Source: Pseudomonas sp. Root71 (GTDB lineage Bacteria; Pseudomonadota; Gammaproteobacteria; Pseudomonadales; Pseudomonadaceae). Taken from it: 64,000 nucleotides of DNA. The notes under the pieces were generated by a model. The model had not been told where the DNA came from. It was given only the letters and a program-made list of their open reading frames with translations, and made no database searches. This document shows, one piece after another, positions 1 to 10,837 of the stretch. The stretch covers positions 124,001 to 188,000 of the forward strand of contig NZ_LMHY01000026.1 in the NCBI RefSeq assembly GCF_001429045.1, read 5' to 3'. Each line of letters starts with the position of its first letter. Position 1 is the first letter of the stretch. A program made the translations under genes and the position numbers.

Positions 1-2
1 AC

Positions 3-350
3 AGCATCCTGCTGTGCGCGGTGGTGGCGTTGCTGGCACTGAAACTGGACGTCACCACCTCGACCTCGTTCATCAACTTCGGCGCGTTCCTGGCGTTCAG
101 CCTGGTGAACCTGTCGGTGATCTTCCATTACTGGATCGGTGGCGAAAACAAAGGTCTGCGCGAGTTCGTGTTGTTCCTGCTGTTCCCGTTCATCGGCCTG
201 GCAGCGGATTTGTGGCTGATGGTCAGCCTCGATCACCTGGCGATTTACCTGGGCTTGAGCTGGCTGGCAATCGGCGTGATGTACTTGGCGGTGCTGACCG
301 GCGGGTTCCGTCGGCAGCCGCCGGAGATGGACTTCCAGGAAGCGCTCTGA
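3..350 (+). CDS. APC-type permease, C-terminal fragment (gene starts before the window)
   Basis: The reading frame is open from the left edge to a TGA at 350 and gives about 115 residues. It contains several hydrophobic segments (around residues 1-13, 20-38, 55-75 and 80-95 of the fragment) and ends in a short polar tail. The layout and composition fit the last membrane helices of an amino acid/polyamine (APC superfamily) permease, probably an inner-membrane amino-acid or polyamine importer. The substrate cannot be told from this fragment. It converges on the minus-strand signalling operon that ends at 358, leaving only 7 bases between the two stop codons. The family assignment rests on general character rather than a diagnostic motif. 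Confidence 0.6.
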   Translation, partial: SILLCAVVALLALKLDVTTSTSFINFGAFLAFSLVNLSVIFHYWIGGENKGLREFVLFLLFPFIGLAADLWLMVSLDHLAIYLGLSWLAIGVMYLAVLTGGFRRQPPEMDFQEAL

Positions 351-357
351 GGCGCCG

Positions 358-1760
<1,403 letters not shown>

Positions 1761-1764
<4 letters not shown>

Positions 1765-3575
1765 GCGTTCTCCGTTACGGTGATCAGCGGTATCTGCAAG
1801 GTAAACAACGCGCCAAGGCCGGGGCCGTCGCTGTGGGCGGTGAGGTGGCCATTCATCTCGATGGCCGCCAGCGCGCAGCTGTGCAGGCCGAAACCATGAC
1901 CTTCCTTGCGGGTGGTGAAACCGTGGGCAAAGATCCGCGTCATGTTTTCCGGGGCGATACCTTCGCCATCATCCCTGACGCTGATTTCCAGGAAAGTGTC
2001 GTCGACGATTCGCACACCGAGGGTCATTTCCCTTGAGCGGTTGTTGAGGTCGGACATTGCGTACTTGGCATTGCTGATCAGGTTGATTAGGATCAGCAGC
2101 AAGCGGTGCTTGTCCCCCATCACCTGAGGCACCTCGCTGTATTCCTTGATCACCGTGACGTGATGCCGGGCCAGCGCACCGGTATTCATGCGCAGTGCGT
2201 CTTCGAGCAGTTCGCTGATGTACAGCGGTTCGGTGATGCTGTTGGCCCCGGCATAGGATTGCTGGGTGGCAACGATGTCCTTGATATGGTCGACGCTCTT
2301 GCTCATCTGACCCAGTTCGTCGGCCATCTCCTGCTGTTCCTGGGCGATGGCGCCGACCAGTTGATTGAGATAACCGGGCAGTAGCTTGCCCTTTTCGTCC
2401 TCGGTCAGGAAATGGCCAAGATCCTCCGGATGGCCGTTGATCAGTTGCATTGCCTTGCCCAGTCCGAGGGTCTTGCTGCTGCGAAGCTTTCGCGCAATCA
2501 GGTCGGCAGAGATGTTCACGCTATTGAGCACGTTGCCGACGTTGTGCAGCACGTTGGTCGCGATTTCGGCCATGCCGGCCTGGCGCGCGGCGCCGAGCAG
2601 TTCGCTCTGGGCATTCCTGAGCTCGCGGGTACGTTCCTCGACCCGCTGTTCGAGCACGTCGTTGGCGGTTTGCAGAGCATTGTTGACCCGGTTGATCTCG
2701 GCGAAGCTGCGGATCAGCCGAAATGCCAGCCACATCAGCAGCAACACCAGCAGGCCGGAAAACACCAGCAGGTAGAAATGGTATTTCTTGTCGATTTTCT
2801 CGGACCGTTGCTGATCCAGGTTGAGCATGTTGGTGATGTCGTCCAGACGATCCGCCACGGGAACCGCTTCGATGTCTTCGAGCAAAGCGTTGACAAGCGG
2901 CTGCTCGCGCAGGATCAGGGCGACGTGATTGCTGAGGATCCTGATCGGGGTATGAAACTCCCCAGGCAAGCGTTGCGCGTTCACCGCCAGTTTGCTCAGC
3001 CCCACCTGAATGTCGGCGGCTTTGTCGACGGAGGTGACCTGGGCGAACTCCAGGGCACTGAGCAACAGGTCATAGGTATCGGTGGCGATGTTTTGCACTT
3101 GCAGCTTGTCGAGGTCAGGCAGGTCGGCCAGTTGCGCCTGGATGTCGTCCTCGGCGGTGGGCAGGAAGGCCAGCGAGTTGCGCAGCAAGGCGTTGTGCGA
3201 CTTGAACTGCTCCACCAGTCGGGTCTTTTCCTGCATCGCCTGCAGAAAAGCCTCGTGGGCATCGCTCCATTGCTTTGAGTCGTTGCGCCCATGACCTGAC
3301 TCCATGGTATCGAACTGCTCCCATAGCCGGTTCATCTCGTTCATTGGCGAAACCAGAGGGTCGTAGTTATGCGAAATCGCCACCCGGGACTTGAGGACCT
3401 CGTTTTCCCACTGGGCGTCCTGCTGTTTCATCAGGCGGATCAGATCCCGGGATTCCGAGTAGGTCACGGTCTGTTCCGAGTTGGATTTGAAGTACAGAAA
3501 AACCAGGGTCGAGGCCAGGAGCACGGCGACGAGCGCGAGTAACAGCAGGCTGAAGCGGCGTGAAAGCTTTATCAT
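1761..3575 (-). CDS. membrane sensor histidine kinase
   Basis: The protein has 604 residues from the ATG at 3575, chosen because it overlaps the peroxidase stop as ATGA; an upstream ATG at 3590 is possible. Membrane helices lie at about 3-27 and 267-287 and enclose a helical periplasmic sensor domain of some 235 residues. A coiled coil follows at 295-335. The H-box is of the VLHNVGN type, with His344. The HATPase carries NLISNAKYAM, DDGEGIAPE and GHGFGLH boxes. It lacks its own receiver, so its phosphate probably passes to one of the three REC proteins in the operon. No recognised sensor family is evident in the periplasmic part. The adjacent periplasmic peroxidase makes a redox or peroxide-related input a reasonable guess, but it is inference only. 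Confidence 0.88.
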
Positions 3576-4576
3576 GACTTGCCCTTCCATTCGCCGGTCA
3601 GGGTCTTGAGAAACTTCACAATCAGCGCTTTGTCTTCAGCGCTCGGCATGCGCCCCAACTGGTACTGGAACATGACGTCCACGGCTCTTTCGAGGGTGGG
3701 CGCCGAGCCGTCGTGAAAGTAGGGGGCGGTCAGCGCGACATTGCGCAGGCTCGGGACCTTGAACACCGAGCGGTCCGCTTTGTCACCGGTAATGTTGAAC
3801 CGTCCCTGGTCAGCGACGGTCGGGTTGCCGCGATCGGCGATGTAATCACCGAACACCCCGAACTTCTGGAACATGTTGCCACCGATGTTCACGCCCTGAT
3901 GACAGGCGATGCAGCCGTAGTCCTTGAAGCGCTGATAGCCGTATTTCTCGTCGAGGGTCAGGATGCTTGTATTGCCCAGCAGGTATTGATCGAAACGGGA
4001 TCCGGGCGTCAGCAGGGTGCGCTCGTAGGCGGCCAGTGCGCTCTGTATATTGGCCTTGGTCACTGCCTTCGGGAACGCCGCGCTGAAGCCTGCGCGGTAG
4101 TCTGGATCCTCGTTGATCCGCTGGATGATGGTGTTCCAGTCGCTGCCCATTTCGTGGGGACTGGTAATGACGACGTTGCTTTGCGCCTCGAGCGTTTCGA
4201 CGCGGCCGTCCCAGAATTGGCGAAAGTTGAGGCTGGCGTTGAATACCGTCGGCGTGTTGATCGATACCGGTTGTCCATCGAAGCCGAGGGAAAGCGCGCG
4301 GGTGTCGGCTCCGCTCTTGTCCAGTTGATGACAACTGGCGCAGGACAGGGTGTTGTTGACCGACAGGCGCGGATCACTGAAGAGCTTGCGACCGAGTTCG
4401 ACCTGAGCGGGGTTCTGTTTCGGTATTTCGGGCAACGGTTTGAGCGGTTCGTCCAGCGGCGCGGCACCGGCGATAGCACTGAGCCCGTAAAGCAGGATCG
4501 CAAGGGAGGGGGGGACAAGGGACATGGGCCATCGTCTCGCGAATTTACCGCCGGACTGTCGTGTCTGCCTGTTCAT
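3572..4576 (-). CDS. di-haem cytochrome c peroxidase (CCP/MauG family)
   Basis: This 334-residue exported protein has a basic N-terminus and a hydrophobic stretch ending near AGA at residues 36-38 (Sec signal). Two c-type haem sites are present: CASCH at 79-83 and CIACH at 222-226, the normal spacing for bacterial di-haem peroxidases. Family members reduce hydrogen peroxide to water in the periplasm with electrons from cytochrome c or azurin; the related MauG branch oxidises protein residues instead. The sequence does not separate the two. Its position is the interesting part: it sits inside an operon of c-di-GMP and histidine-kinase proteins, with ATGA overlaps on both sides, so it is co-translated with signalling partners and may feed redox state into them. 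Confidence 0.92.
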   Translation of the reverse strand: MNRQTRQSGGKFARRWPMSLVPPSLAILLYGLSAIAGAAPLDEPLKPLPEIPKQNPAQVELGRKLFSDPRLSVNNTLSCASCHQLDKSGADTRALSLGFDGQPVSINTPTVFNASLNFRQFWDGRVETLEAQSNVVITSPHEMGSDWNTIIQRINEDPDYRAGFSAAFPKAVTKANIQSALAAYERTLLTPGSRFDQYLLGNTSILTLDEKYGYQRFKDYGCIACHQGVNIGGNMFQKFGVFGDYIADRGNPTVADQGRFNITGDKADRSVFKVPSLRNVALTAPYFHDGSAPTLERAVDVMFQYQLGRMPSAEDKALIVKFLKTLTGEWKGKS

Positions 4577-6447
4577 GAGTCGTCTCGCTGTTCTGCCCAG
4601 CCAACGGCCAGCAGCCGCGCAAAAGAGTCTGCCGGCAGGGCCTTGCTGAAGTAGTAACCTTGGCCTTCCTCACATTGATGGGCCTTGAGAAACGCCAGTT
4701 GTTCCTCGGTCTCGACGCCTTCGGCGATGACATTCAGATCGAGGCTCCTGCCCAGGCTGATGATCGCGCTGACCAGGGCGGCATCGTTGGTGTCATTGCT
4801 CAAGCCACGAATGAACGACTGATCGATTTTCAGCACATCGATGGGGAACCGGCGCAGATAGCTCAAGCTGGAATAACCGGTGCCGAAGTCATCGATCGCC
4901 AGGCGCACCCCCAGCGTTTTCAGCCGGTTCAGCGCGGTCATGGTCGTTTCAACGTTCTGCATCAGTACCCCTTCGGTTATTTCCAGTTCCAGCAGGCAGG
5001 GGGGCATTTCCGTTTGTTGGAGTATCTGTTCGATACCTTCGACGAAATCACGTTGGCGAAAGTCGATGGCCGATGTGTTGACTGACATGCGGATCGCCGG
5101 CAGGCCGGCTGCTTGCCAGCGTTGTGCCTGACGACAGGCTTCGGCCAGAACCCACTTGCTCAGTGGCACGATCAGGCCGCTGTCTTCGGCCACGGGGATG
5201 AACTCGGACGGATAGACCAGGCCATGCCCGGGTTTTTGCCAACGCACCAGCGCCTCCGCACCGACTACCCGTCCGCTGCTCAGTTCGATTTTCGGTTGGT
5301 AGTGCAGGACGAATTCGTGCCTTTGCAGGGCCTGACGAATGCCCGATTCGATGCTCTGCTGCTCCCTGGCACGCTGGTTCATGGCTTCGATGAAGAAACC
5401 GATGTCGTTCGGACCGCTCTCCTTGACATGGCGCATGGCGGACTCGGCTTTTTTGATCAGGTCAATGGCCTCGAACCCGTCATCGGGGTAAACGCTGATA
5501 CCCAGGCTGGCGGTGATGCTGATCTCTTGGCCGGCGATCGACTGTGGGCTGCGCACGGCACTCAGCAGTTTTTCGGCGATGCCGCGGGTCTGCTGGGGGT
5601 GGTTGATGTCGCTGAGGATCACCACGAATTCGTCGGCGCCATAGCGAAAGACCGAGTCGGACTCTCGCACGTACTTGAGCAGTTGTTGCCCGACCCGGTT
5701 GAGCATTTCGTCCCCGGCCGGGTGGCCCAGCGCGTTGTTGATGCGCTTGAACCGATCCAGTCCGAGAAACATCACCACCAGGTGCTTGTCATGGCGTCGG
5801 GCAGCGGCCAGCGACTGGCTCAGGCGATCACCCAGCAAAGTGCTGTTGGGCAGCCCAGTGAGGGCGTCGTACTGCAGCAGGTGCGACACCTTGAGCAGTT
5901 CGTGTACCCGTGCCTCGATGGTCTGCTCAAGGCTCAACAACTTCAGCGCCGCGTCCTGTGCCAGTTGCCATTTCCAGGTCAGGGCATTGGCCATCTGGCG
6001 GATTTCCAGGGTATCGAAAGGTTTTTTCAGAATCAGCAACTGGTCACCGAGCTCCAGTCGTTCGGCCATGGCTTCCCAGCTGTAGTCGGTATAGGCGGTG
6101 CACAAGGCAATTTGCAGGTTCGGGTCGGCATTCCACAGGTGTTCAATGGTTTCAAGACCGTCCCAGCCAGGCGGCATACGCATGTCGATAAACGCCAGGG
6201 CATAGGGGTGGCCATCGGCCAGTGCGCGTTCGACCAACGCCAGGGCTTCCTTGCCCTGGTAGGCGGAGTCGAGCTGGAAGTTGAGGCGCGAAGATTGCCG
6301 AGTCCCGAACAGTGAGTGTTCGAGACTGTTCAGATCCGCTTCGCCGTCGGTGTTCGGGGTGAGGATTTTGCGAAAATCGGCATGGATCGCCGGTGTATCG
6401 TCGATGATGAGAATACGTCGGTTGGTCTGGGAGAAAAGTGTTTTCAT
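4573..6447 (-). CDS. REC-GGDEF-EAL protein, probable c-di-GMP phosphodiesterase
   Basis: The 624 residues comprise a receiver (about 10-155, Asp88 in IDMRMP), a linker helix, a GGDEF domain (190-350) and an EAL domain (365-620). The GGDEF domain is degenerate: the signature is GADEF (270-274), the first metal-binding Asp of the DxD strand is Gly (FLGLDRFK), and IND is INN. The RxxD inhibitory site RESD (261-264) survives and could still bind c-di-GMP. The EAL domain looks complete, with EAL at 398-400, SVNTS, ELEITE, DDFGTGYSS, KIDQSF and AEGVE. The protein should therefore degrade c-di-GMP under control of receiver phosphorylation. It overlaps both neighbouring genes by ATGA. Confidence 0.9.
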   Translation of the reverse strand: MKTLFSQTNRRILIIDDTPAIHADFRKILTPNTDGEADLNSLEHSLFGTRQSSRLNFQLDSAYQGKEALALVERALADGHPYALAFIDMRMPPGWDGLETIEHLWNADPNLQIALCTAYTDYSWEAMAERLELGDQLLILKKPFDTLEIRQMANALTWKWQLAQDAALKLLSLEQTIEARVHELLKVSHLLQYDALTGLPNSTLLGDRLSQSLAAARRHDKHLVVMFLGLDRFKRINNALGHPAGDEMLNRVGQQLLKYVRESDSVFRYGADEFVVILSDINHPQQTRGIAEKLLSAVRSPQSIAGQEISITASLGISVYPDDGFEAIDLIKKAESAMRHVKESGPNDIGFFIEAMNQRAREQQSIESGIRQALQRHEFVLHYQPKIELSSGRVVGAEALVRWQKPGHGLVYPSEFIPVAEDSGLIVPLSKWVLAEACRQAQRWQAAGLPAIRMSVNTSAIDFRQRDFVEGIEQILQQTEMPPCLLELEITEGVLMQNVETTMTALNRLKTLGVRLAIDDFGTGYSSLSYLRRFPIDVLKIDQSFIRGLSNDTNDAALVSAIISLGRSLDLNVIAEGVETEEQLAFLKAHQCEEGQGYYFSKALPADSFARLLAVGWAEQRDDS

Positions 6448-8708
6448 TCCTCATCCTCCCTGGAGGATGGGGGCGCCATGTTCCCGTCCTTGAGCAACCG
6501 GGCCGCTTGTTCCGCGCTTACGGCCTCGCTGAAGTACAGGCCTTGTGCGCTTGGCAGCGGGGCGGTTGACGCTGGCGTGCGGGGCCGATCCGATGGCTGG
6601 ACGCCTTCGGTAATGATGCCGATTCCCAGGTCCCGGGCGAAGTTGACGATTGCCCGCAGGCTGTTGGCGCCAGCCGCATCCTGAGTCGCGCCGTCGATAA
6701 AGGATTGGTTGAGCTTCAGGTGATTGACCCGGTAGGTTTTCAGGTAATCGAATGATGAATATTCGGTGCCGAAATCATCGATGGCGATTTTTACCCCCAG
6801 CTCACGCAGTCGTGGCAGCACATCGTTTTGGGTCCACTTGGTTTGTGCCAGAGTCGCTTCGGTCACGTCGAAACGCAGGTCCCAGGGGGCGAGTTCCCAG
6901 CGCGCAGTGGTGCGCAGCACGTCGTAAATGAGCTCCGGACCACTCTTTAGCTGCGCCAGGGACAGTTTGATCGCCATCACGGGGGGCGCCATTCCCTCGT
7001 TACGCCACAGGCTCATCTGCCGGCAGGCCTGATCCAGCACCCAGCGCCCGAGAGGGATGATGGCACCGGTCTTTTCCGCCGCGGGCACGAAAGCCGGCGC
7101 CAGCAGTTCGCCGCGCCGGGGATGACACCAGCGCACTTGCGCTGCCATGCCCAGGATCCTGCCGCTGTGCATATCCACTTCCGGAACGTAATGCAGCGCC
7201 AGTTCATCGCGCTCGATGGCCGTCATCAAGTCATTGGCGATGGCCATGCGCTCGGCCACTTCTTGGGTGATCTCCTGCGAGTGGAAGTGATATTGGTTGC
7301 GGCCCATTTCCTTGGAGCGGTACAGCGCCATGTCCGCCTGGCTCAGCAGGCTGTCGGCGTCGAGGCAGGCGACGCCGTAGCTACTGATGCCTATGCTGAC
7401 TGAAATATGCAGGGCATTGCCGGCGAGGTTGTACGGCGTCAGCAGCGCATCGCGGATATTGGCCGCCATGGCGGCGGACTGGGTCGGGTCGCTGACGTCC
7501 AGTTGCAGGATCGCGAACTCGTCCCCGCCCAGGCGTGCCACCACATCGTTTTCCCGCACGCCGAATTTGATGCGCCGGGCCACTTCCTGCAACAGCAGAT
7601 CACCCACCGGGTGGCCGAGGGTGTCGTTGATCCGCTTGAAGTGATCAAGGTCCAGATAAAATACCGCGAATGCCTCTGCGCCTCGACGTGCGGCAGCAAA
7701 GGCCTGATGCAAGCGTTCGATCAGGGTGGCGCGGTTGGCCAGGCCGGTGAGCCCGTCCGTGCGGGCGAGCAGGGCCATTTTTTCTTCGGCCTGCCGGCGT
7801 TCGGTAATGTCGAGAATGATCCCCTCGACTTCCAGCAGGCGACCGTCATGGTCGCGTACGGGAATGTAGCGGTTCTCTACCCAGCGCCATGCTCCCTGGC
7901 CGGTGCGCAGGCGAAATTCAATCGAGGCGCCCAGCGCATGACGGTCCAGCACCCGGGCCATGGCCGCATCGACACTGGCCTGGTCTTCCGGGTGGATCAA
8001 CTGCTGGGCCCAGTTGGCCGAGCCCACCAGATCGGCGGCGACGTGTCCGTAGCGGGTGATGTTATGGGAAATGTACATCAGCGGAAACGACGGTTCGCCA
8101 CGCAACCGGTAAAGGATGGTCGGGCTGTTCTGCACGATGATATTGGCGTCGGACAGTTCCCGGGTGCGTTCCTGGACCGCTTGTTCCAGCAGGTTCATCT
8201 TGAGCGCGGCGTCTTCGGTCATCTGCCATTTGACCGTGAGGGCGCTGGCCATCTGGCGTATTTCAATTGCATCGAAGGGCTTCTTCAGAATCAGCAGGCG
8301 GTCGTTCAGCGCCAGCCGTCGGTCGATGTCCTCCCAGGAGTAGTCGGAGTAGGCAGTGCACAGCGCCACCTGCAGTTTGGGATCGACCTGCCACAACCGT
8401 TCGATGGTCTCCAGGCCATCCCAGCCTGGTGGCATTCGCATGTCGATGAAAGCCATGGCGTAGGGGCGATCGTTCGCCAGGGCGGCTTCGAGTTTGTCCA
8501 GGGCTTCGCGGCCCTGGAACGCCGAGTCCAGTTCAAAGTGTTGGGCCGGTGTGGTGGACAGGGTGCCGAACAGGAGGTTTTCGGTTTGCCCAAGACTGTC
8601 ATCCTCGACAGTGGCCGGGCTGAGTATCTTGGCGAAATCGGCATGAATCGACGCGGTATCGTCGACGATGAGCACACGACGATTGATGCGCGTCTGCCAG
8701 GTGTTCAT
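6444..8708 (-). CDS. REC-PAS-GGDEF-EAL protein, probable diguanylate cyclase
   Basis: The 754-residue reading uses the ATG at 8708, because the receiver begins there (MNTWQTRINRRVLIVDD); an open frame runs upstream to 8846 but has no domain content. Domains in order are a receiver (about 9-155, Asp89), a PAS fold with PAC-like end (190-305), GGDEF (310-475) and EAL (490-750). The GGDEF domain is canonical: DLDHFKRIND, GGDEF at 394-398 and an RxxD I-site REND at 385-388. The EAL domain is degenerate: EAL is AAQ (522-524), the Asn-bearing strand is changed to IKLSLA, and AEGVE is TEGVQ. The likely activity is c-di-GMP synthesis, the reverse of the next gene's product. It is the first gene of the operon. 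Confidence 0.9.
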   Translation of the reverse strand: MNTWQTRINRRVLIVDDTASIHADFAKILSPATVEDDSLGQTENLLFGTLSTTPAQHFELDSAFQGREALDKLEAALANDRPYAMAFIDMRMPPGWDGLETIERLWQVDPKLQVALCTAYSDYSWEDIDRRLALNDRLLILKKPFDAIEIRQMASALTVKWQMTEDAALKMNLLEQAVQERTRELSDANIIVQNSPTILYRLRGEPSFPLMYISHNITRYGHVAADLVGSANWAQQLIHPEDQASVDAAMARVLDRHALGASIEFRLRTGQGAWRWVENRYIPVRDHDGRLLEVEGIILDITERRQAEEKMALLARTDGLTGLANRATLIERLHQAFAAARRGAEAFAVFYLDLDHFKRINDTLGHPVGDLLLQEVARRIKFGVRENDVVARLGGDEFAILQLDVSDPTQSAAMAANIRDALLTPYNLAGNALHISVSIGISSYGVACLDADSLLSQADMALYRSKEMGRNQYHFHSQEITQEVAERMAIANDLMTAIERDELALHYVPEVDMHSGRILGMAAQVRWCHPRRGELLAPAFVPAAEKTGAIIPLGRWVLDQACRQMSLWRNEGMAPPVMAIKLSLAQLKSGPELIYDVLRTTARWELAPWDLRFDVTEATLAQTKWTQNDVLPRLRELGVKIAIDDFGTEYSSFDYLKTYRVNHLKLNQSFIDGATQDAAGANSLRAIVNFARDLGIGIITEGVQPSDRPRTPASTAPLPSAQGLYFSEAVSAEQAARLLKDGNMAPPSSREDEE

Positions 8709-8963
8709 GGGGCGGTACCGGCAGGAGTACGCGCGTTCATTTTCGGGAGCATCCTTTTCCCTCGTCACATGGCTGCCAGCAGGCCGGTTGTACAGTCCAT
8801 TGCGTTGAGCATAGTCGCCATTGGCCATTTTGCCCGCAGAACTCAAAACAATAATTAGCGCGAGCGATACGGAAAATCATCTAGCCTGTCATTCAAGCGT
8901 AGGCGGGAACGACGGTAGGCCCGCGCTGCCTGTCACACTAAATGACTCGCTTGAGACCATGCC

Positions 8964-10322
8964 ATGGAAGAGCAATCCGTACCGATGTTGAACAGTCGCC
9001 CCAAAGTGTTGCTGGTCGATGATGAGGAGCCGATCCTCAACAGTCTGCGTCGCCTGTTGCGCGGCCAGCCCTACGAGGTGTTGCTGGCCACCAGCGGTGC
9101 CCAGGCGCTGGAAATCATGGCGTTGCAGCCAGTGGATCTGGTGATGAGCGATGCACGCATGCCCAATATGGACGGCGCCACGTTGCTGGCCCATGTCCGT
9201 CAGCGCTATCCCGCGACCATGCGGATCATGCTCACCGGCTATGCAGACCCCTCGGCGATCATCAAAGCCATCAATGAGGGGCAGATCCACCACTACATAA
9301 GCAAACCCTGGAATGACGACGAAATGCTCCTGACCCTGCGCCAGGCCCTGGACCACCAGCATTCGGAGCGTGAGCGCCAGCGCCTGGAACAATTGACCCG
9401 GGTGCAGAACGACCAGCTCAAGTTGCTCAACAGCACACTGGAAAAACATGTCGCCGCCCGCACCGCCGAATTGCAGCAGACCGCCGACATGCTCGACCTG
9501 GCTTACGAGGAGCTCAAGCACAGCTATGTCACCGGCACCGAGGTGTTCTCGCTGTTGGCCAATCTGCGCCTGCCATCGGCCAAGCAGACCAACCGGCAGA
9601 TCATCGAACTGGTGCGCGGGTACTGCACGGAACATGGGCTGGATGAAGCTGCCAGCCGCGACCTGGCCATGGCGGCCGCTCTGTACAACATCGGCAAGCT
9701 GAGCTGGTCCGACAGCATGATGGTCACCCCTTCGGATCTGCTGAGGCACACTGACCGCGACCGCTATCGTGGCTATCCGAAGCAGAGCGAATCGCTACTG
9801 ATGACCCTGGACCCGATGAAGGACGCGGCGCGGTTGATCCTGCACCATCAGGAACGCTGGGACGGCAGTGGTTTCCCCGACCGGCTCAAGGGCAAAGCCA
9901 TTCCGTTCGGATCGCGATTGCTGAAGCTGGCGGTCGACTTCGTCGAGTTGCAGCGAGGATTGATTCTCGAACGACAGATGAACAGCGACGAAGCGCTGCT
10001 CTACCTGCGCCAGTACGCCGGACGGCTTTACGATCCTGACCTGCTCGAAGATTTCATCAAGGTATGCACCACATTCCTGAGCGATATCACCCTGGCCGAT
10101 CCGCAGGTCAAGGTCCTGACCACCCGGGAACTGACGGCCGGGATGATGCTGGCGCGCAATCTCAACGCCGATAACGGCATGCTCCTGCTCAATGCCGGCA
10201 AGGTGTTGAACGGGCCGCTGGTGGAAAAACTGATCGCCTTCGAAGCCATGGAAGGCGGCAAGTACAGGATTTTCGTGAAGGTCCCGCAGGATACGCCGGA
10301 GCTGGTTCAGGCCAAGGCATGA
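8964..10322 (+). CDS. response regulator with degenerate HD-GYP domain
   Basis: The 452 residues comprise a receiver at 14-130 (Asp63 in MSDARMP, Lys in SKPW), a coiled coil at 133-185, and an RpfG-like HD-GYP domain from about 195 to 375, followed by a C-terminal extension of about 65 residues. The HD pair expected in HDIGK is Tyr-Asn here (ALYNIGK, 241-242). The HHE/GYP region is HHQERWDGSGFP (294-305), and the later VADxxDAL motif is weakened. Loss of the metal-binding HD makes c-di-GMP hydrolysis unlikely, so a binding or adaptor role is more probable. The gene is divergent from the operon that starts at 8708 and may share its control region. An internal ATG at 8985 is an alternative start. 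Confidence 0.88.
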   Translation: MEEQSVPMLNSRPKVLLVDDEEPILNSLRRLLRGQPYEVLLATSGAQALEIMALQPVDLVMSDARMPNMDGATLLAHVRQRYPATMRIMLTGYADPSAIIKAINEGQIHHYISKPWNDDEMLLTLRQALDHQHSERERQRLEQLTRVQNDQLKLLNSTLEKHVAARTAELQQTADMLDLAYEELKHSYVTGTEVFSLLANLRLPSAKQTNRQIIELVRGYCTEHGLDEAASRDLAMAAALYNIGKLSWSDSMMVTPSDLLRHTDRDRYRGYPKQSESLLMTLDPMKDAARLILHHQERWDGSGFPDRLKGKAIPFGSRLLKLAVDFVELQRGLILERQMNSDEALLYLRQYAGRLYDPDLLEDFIKVCTTFLSDITLADPQVKVLTTRELTAGMMLARNLNADNGMLLLNAGKVLNGPLVEKLIAFEAMEGGKYRIFVKVPQDTPELVQAKA

Positions 10323-10379
10323 CGGCGGACGGTCGGACATGGGATCCTAGTGATTTCCACCAGGGTCCATGGTTGACAC

Positions 10380-10814
10380 ATGACATCTGTATCCGCTGTT
10401 TTACCGCGTATTATCCATATCGCCGCCGCCCTGCTGATCGGCCCTGATGGCCGCACACTGCTGGTGCGCAAGCGTGGCACCACGGCGTTCATGCAGCCGG
10501 GTGGCAAGATCGAGCCCCATGAGTTGCCGGTCCACGCCCTGGCCCGGGAACTTGAAGAAGAGTTGACTCTGGACATCGACCCGGCGCAGGCCGTTTACCT
10601 CGGTCACTTCTCGGCACCGGCCGCCAACGAGCCGGGTTTTGTTGTACACGCCGAGCTTTTTCAGCTGAACATTGATTCGGATGTCACCCCGCAGGCAGAG
10701 ATCGAAGAAGTGATCTGGATCGACCCGGCCACCGAAGGCGATGTCAGCCTGGCGCCATTGACACGGGACCAGATCCTGCCGTTTTATCGTGCATCGCTGA
10801 CTGCGATCGCCTGA
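10380..10814 (+). CDS. Nudix hydrolase
   Basis: This 144-residue single-domain protein has a Nudix box at about residues 41-63: GKIEPHE, then seven residues, then RELEEELTL. That matches Gx5Ex7REUxEExGU except that the last Gly is Thr. It would cleave a nucleoside diphosphate linked to another moiety in a metal-dependent reaction; the substrate cannot be told. It starts about 57 bases after the HD-GYP gene and lies 23 bases before the LysE-type gene on the same strand, so co-transcription with the exporter and acetyltransferase is plausible. Confidence 0.88.
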   Translation: MTSVSAVLPRIIHIAAALLIGPDGRTLLVRKRGTTAFMQPGGKIEPHELPVHALARELEEELTLDIDPAQAVYLGHFSAPAANEPGFVVHAELFQLNIDSDVTPQAEIEEVIWIDPATEGDVSLAPLTRDQILPFYRASLTAIA

Positions 10815-10837
10815 TCATCACGCAAAGGACTTCGCCC

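Noticed and set aside
8709..8846. Longer start (8846) for the REC-PAS-GGDEF-EAL gene
   Set aside because: The extra 46 residues have no receiver or other domain content. The ATG at 8708 precedes the receiver directly, as in the paralogues.
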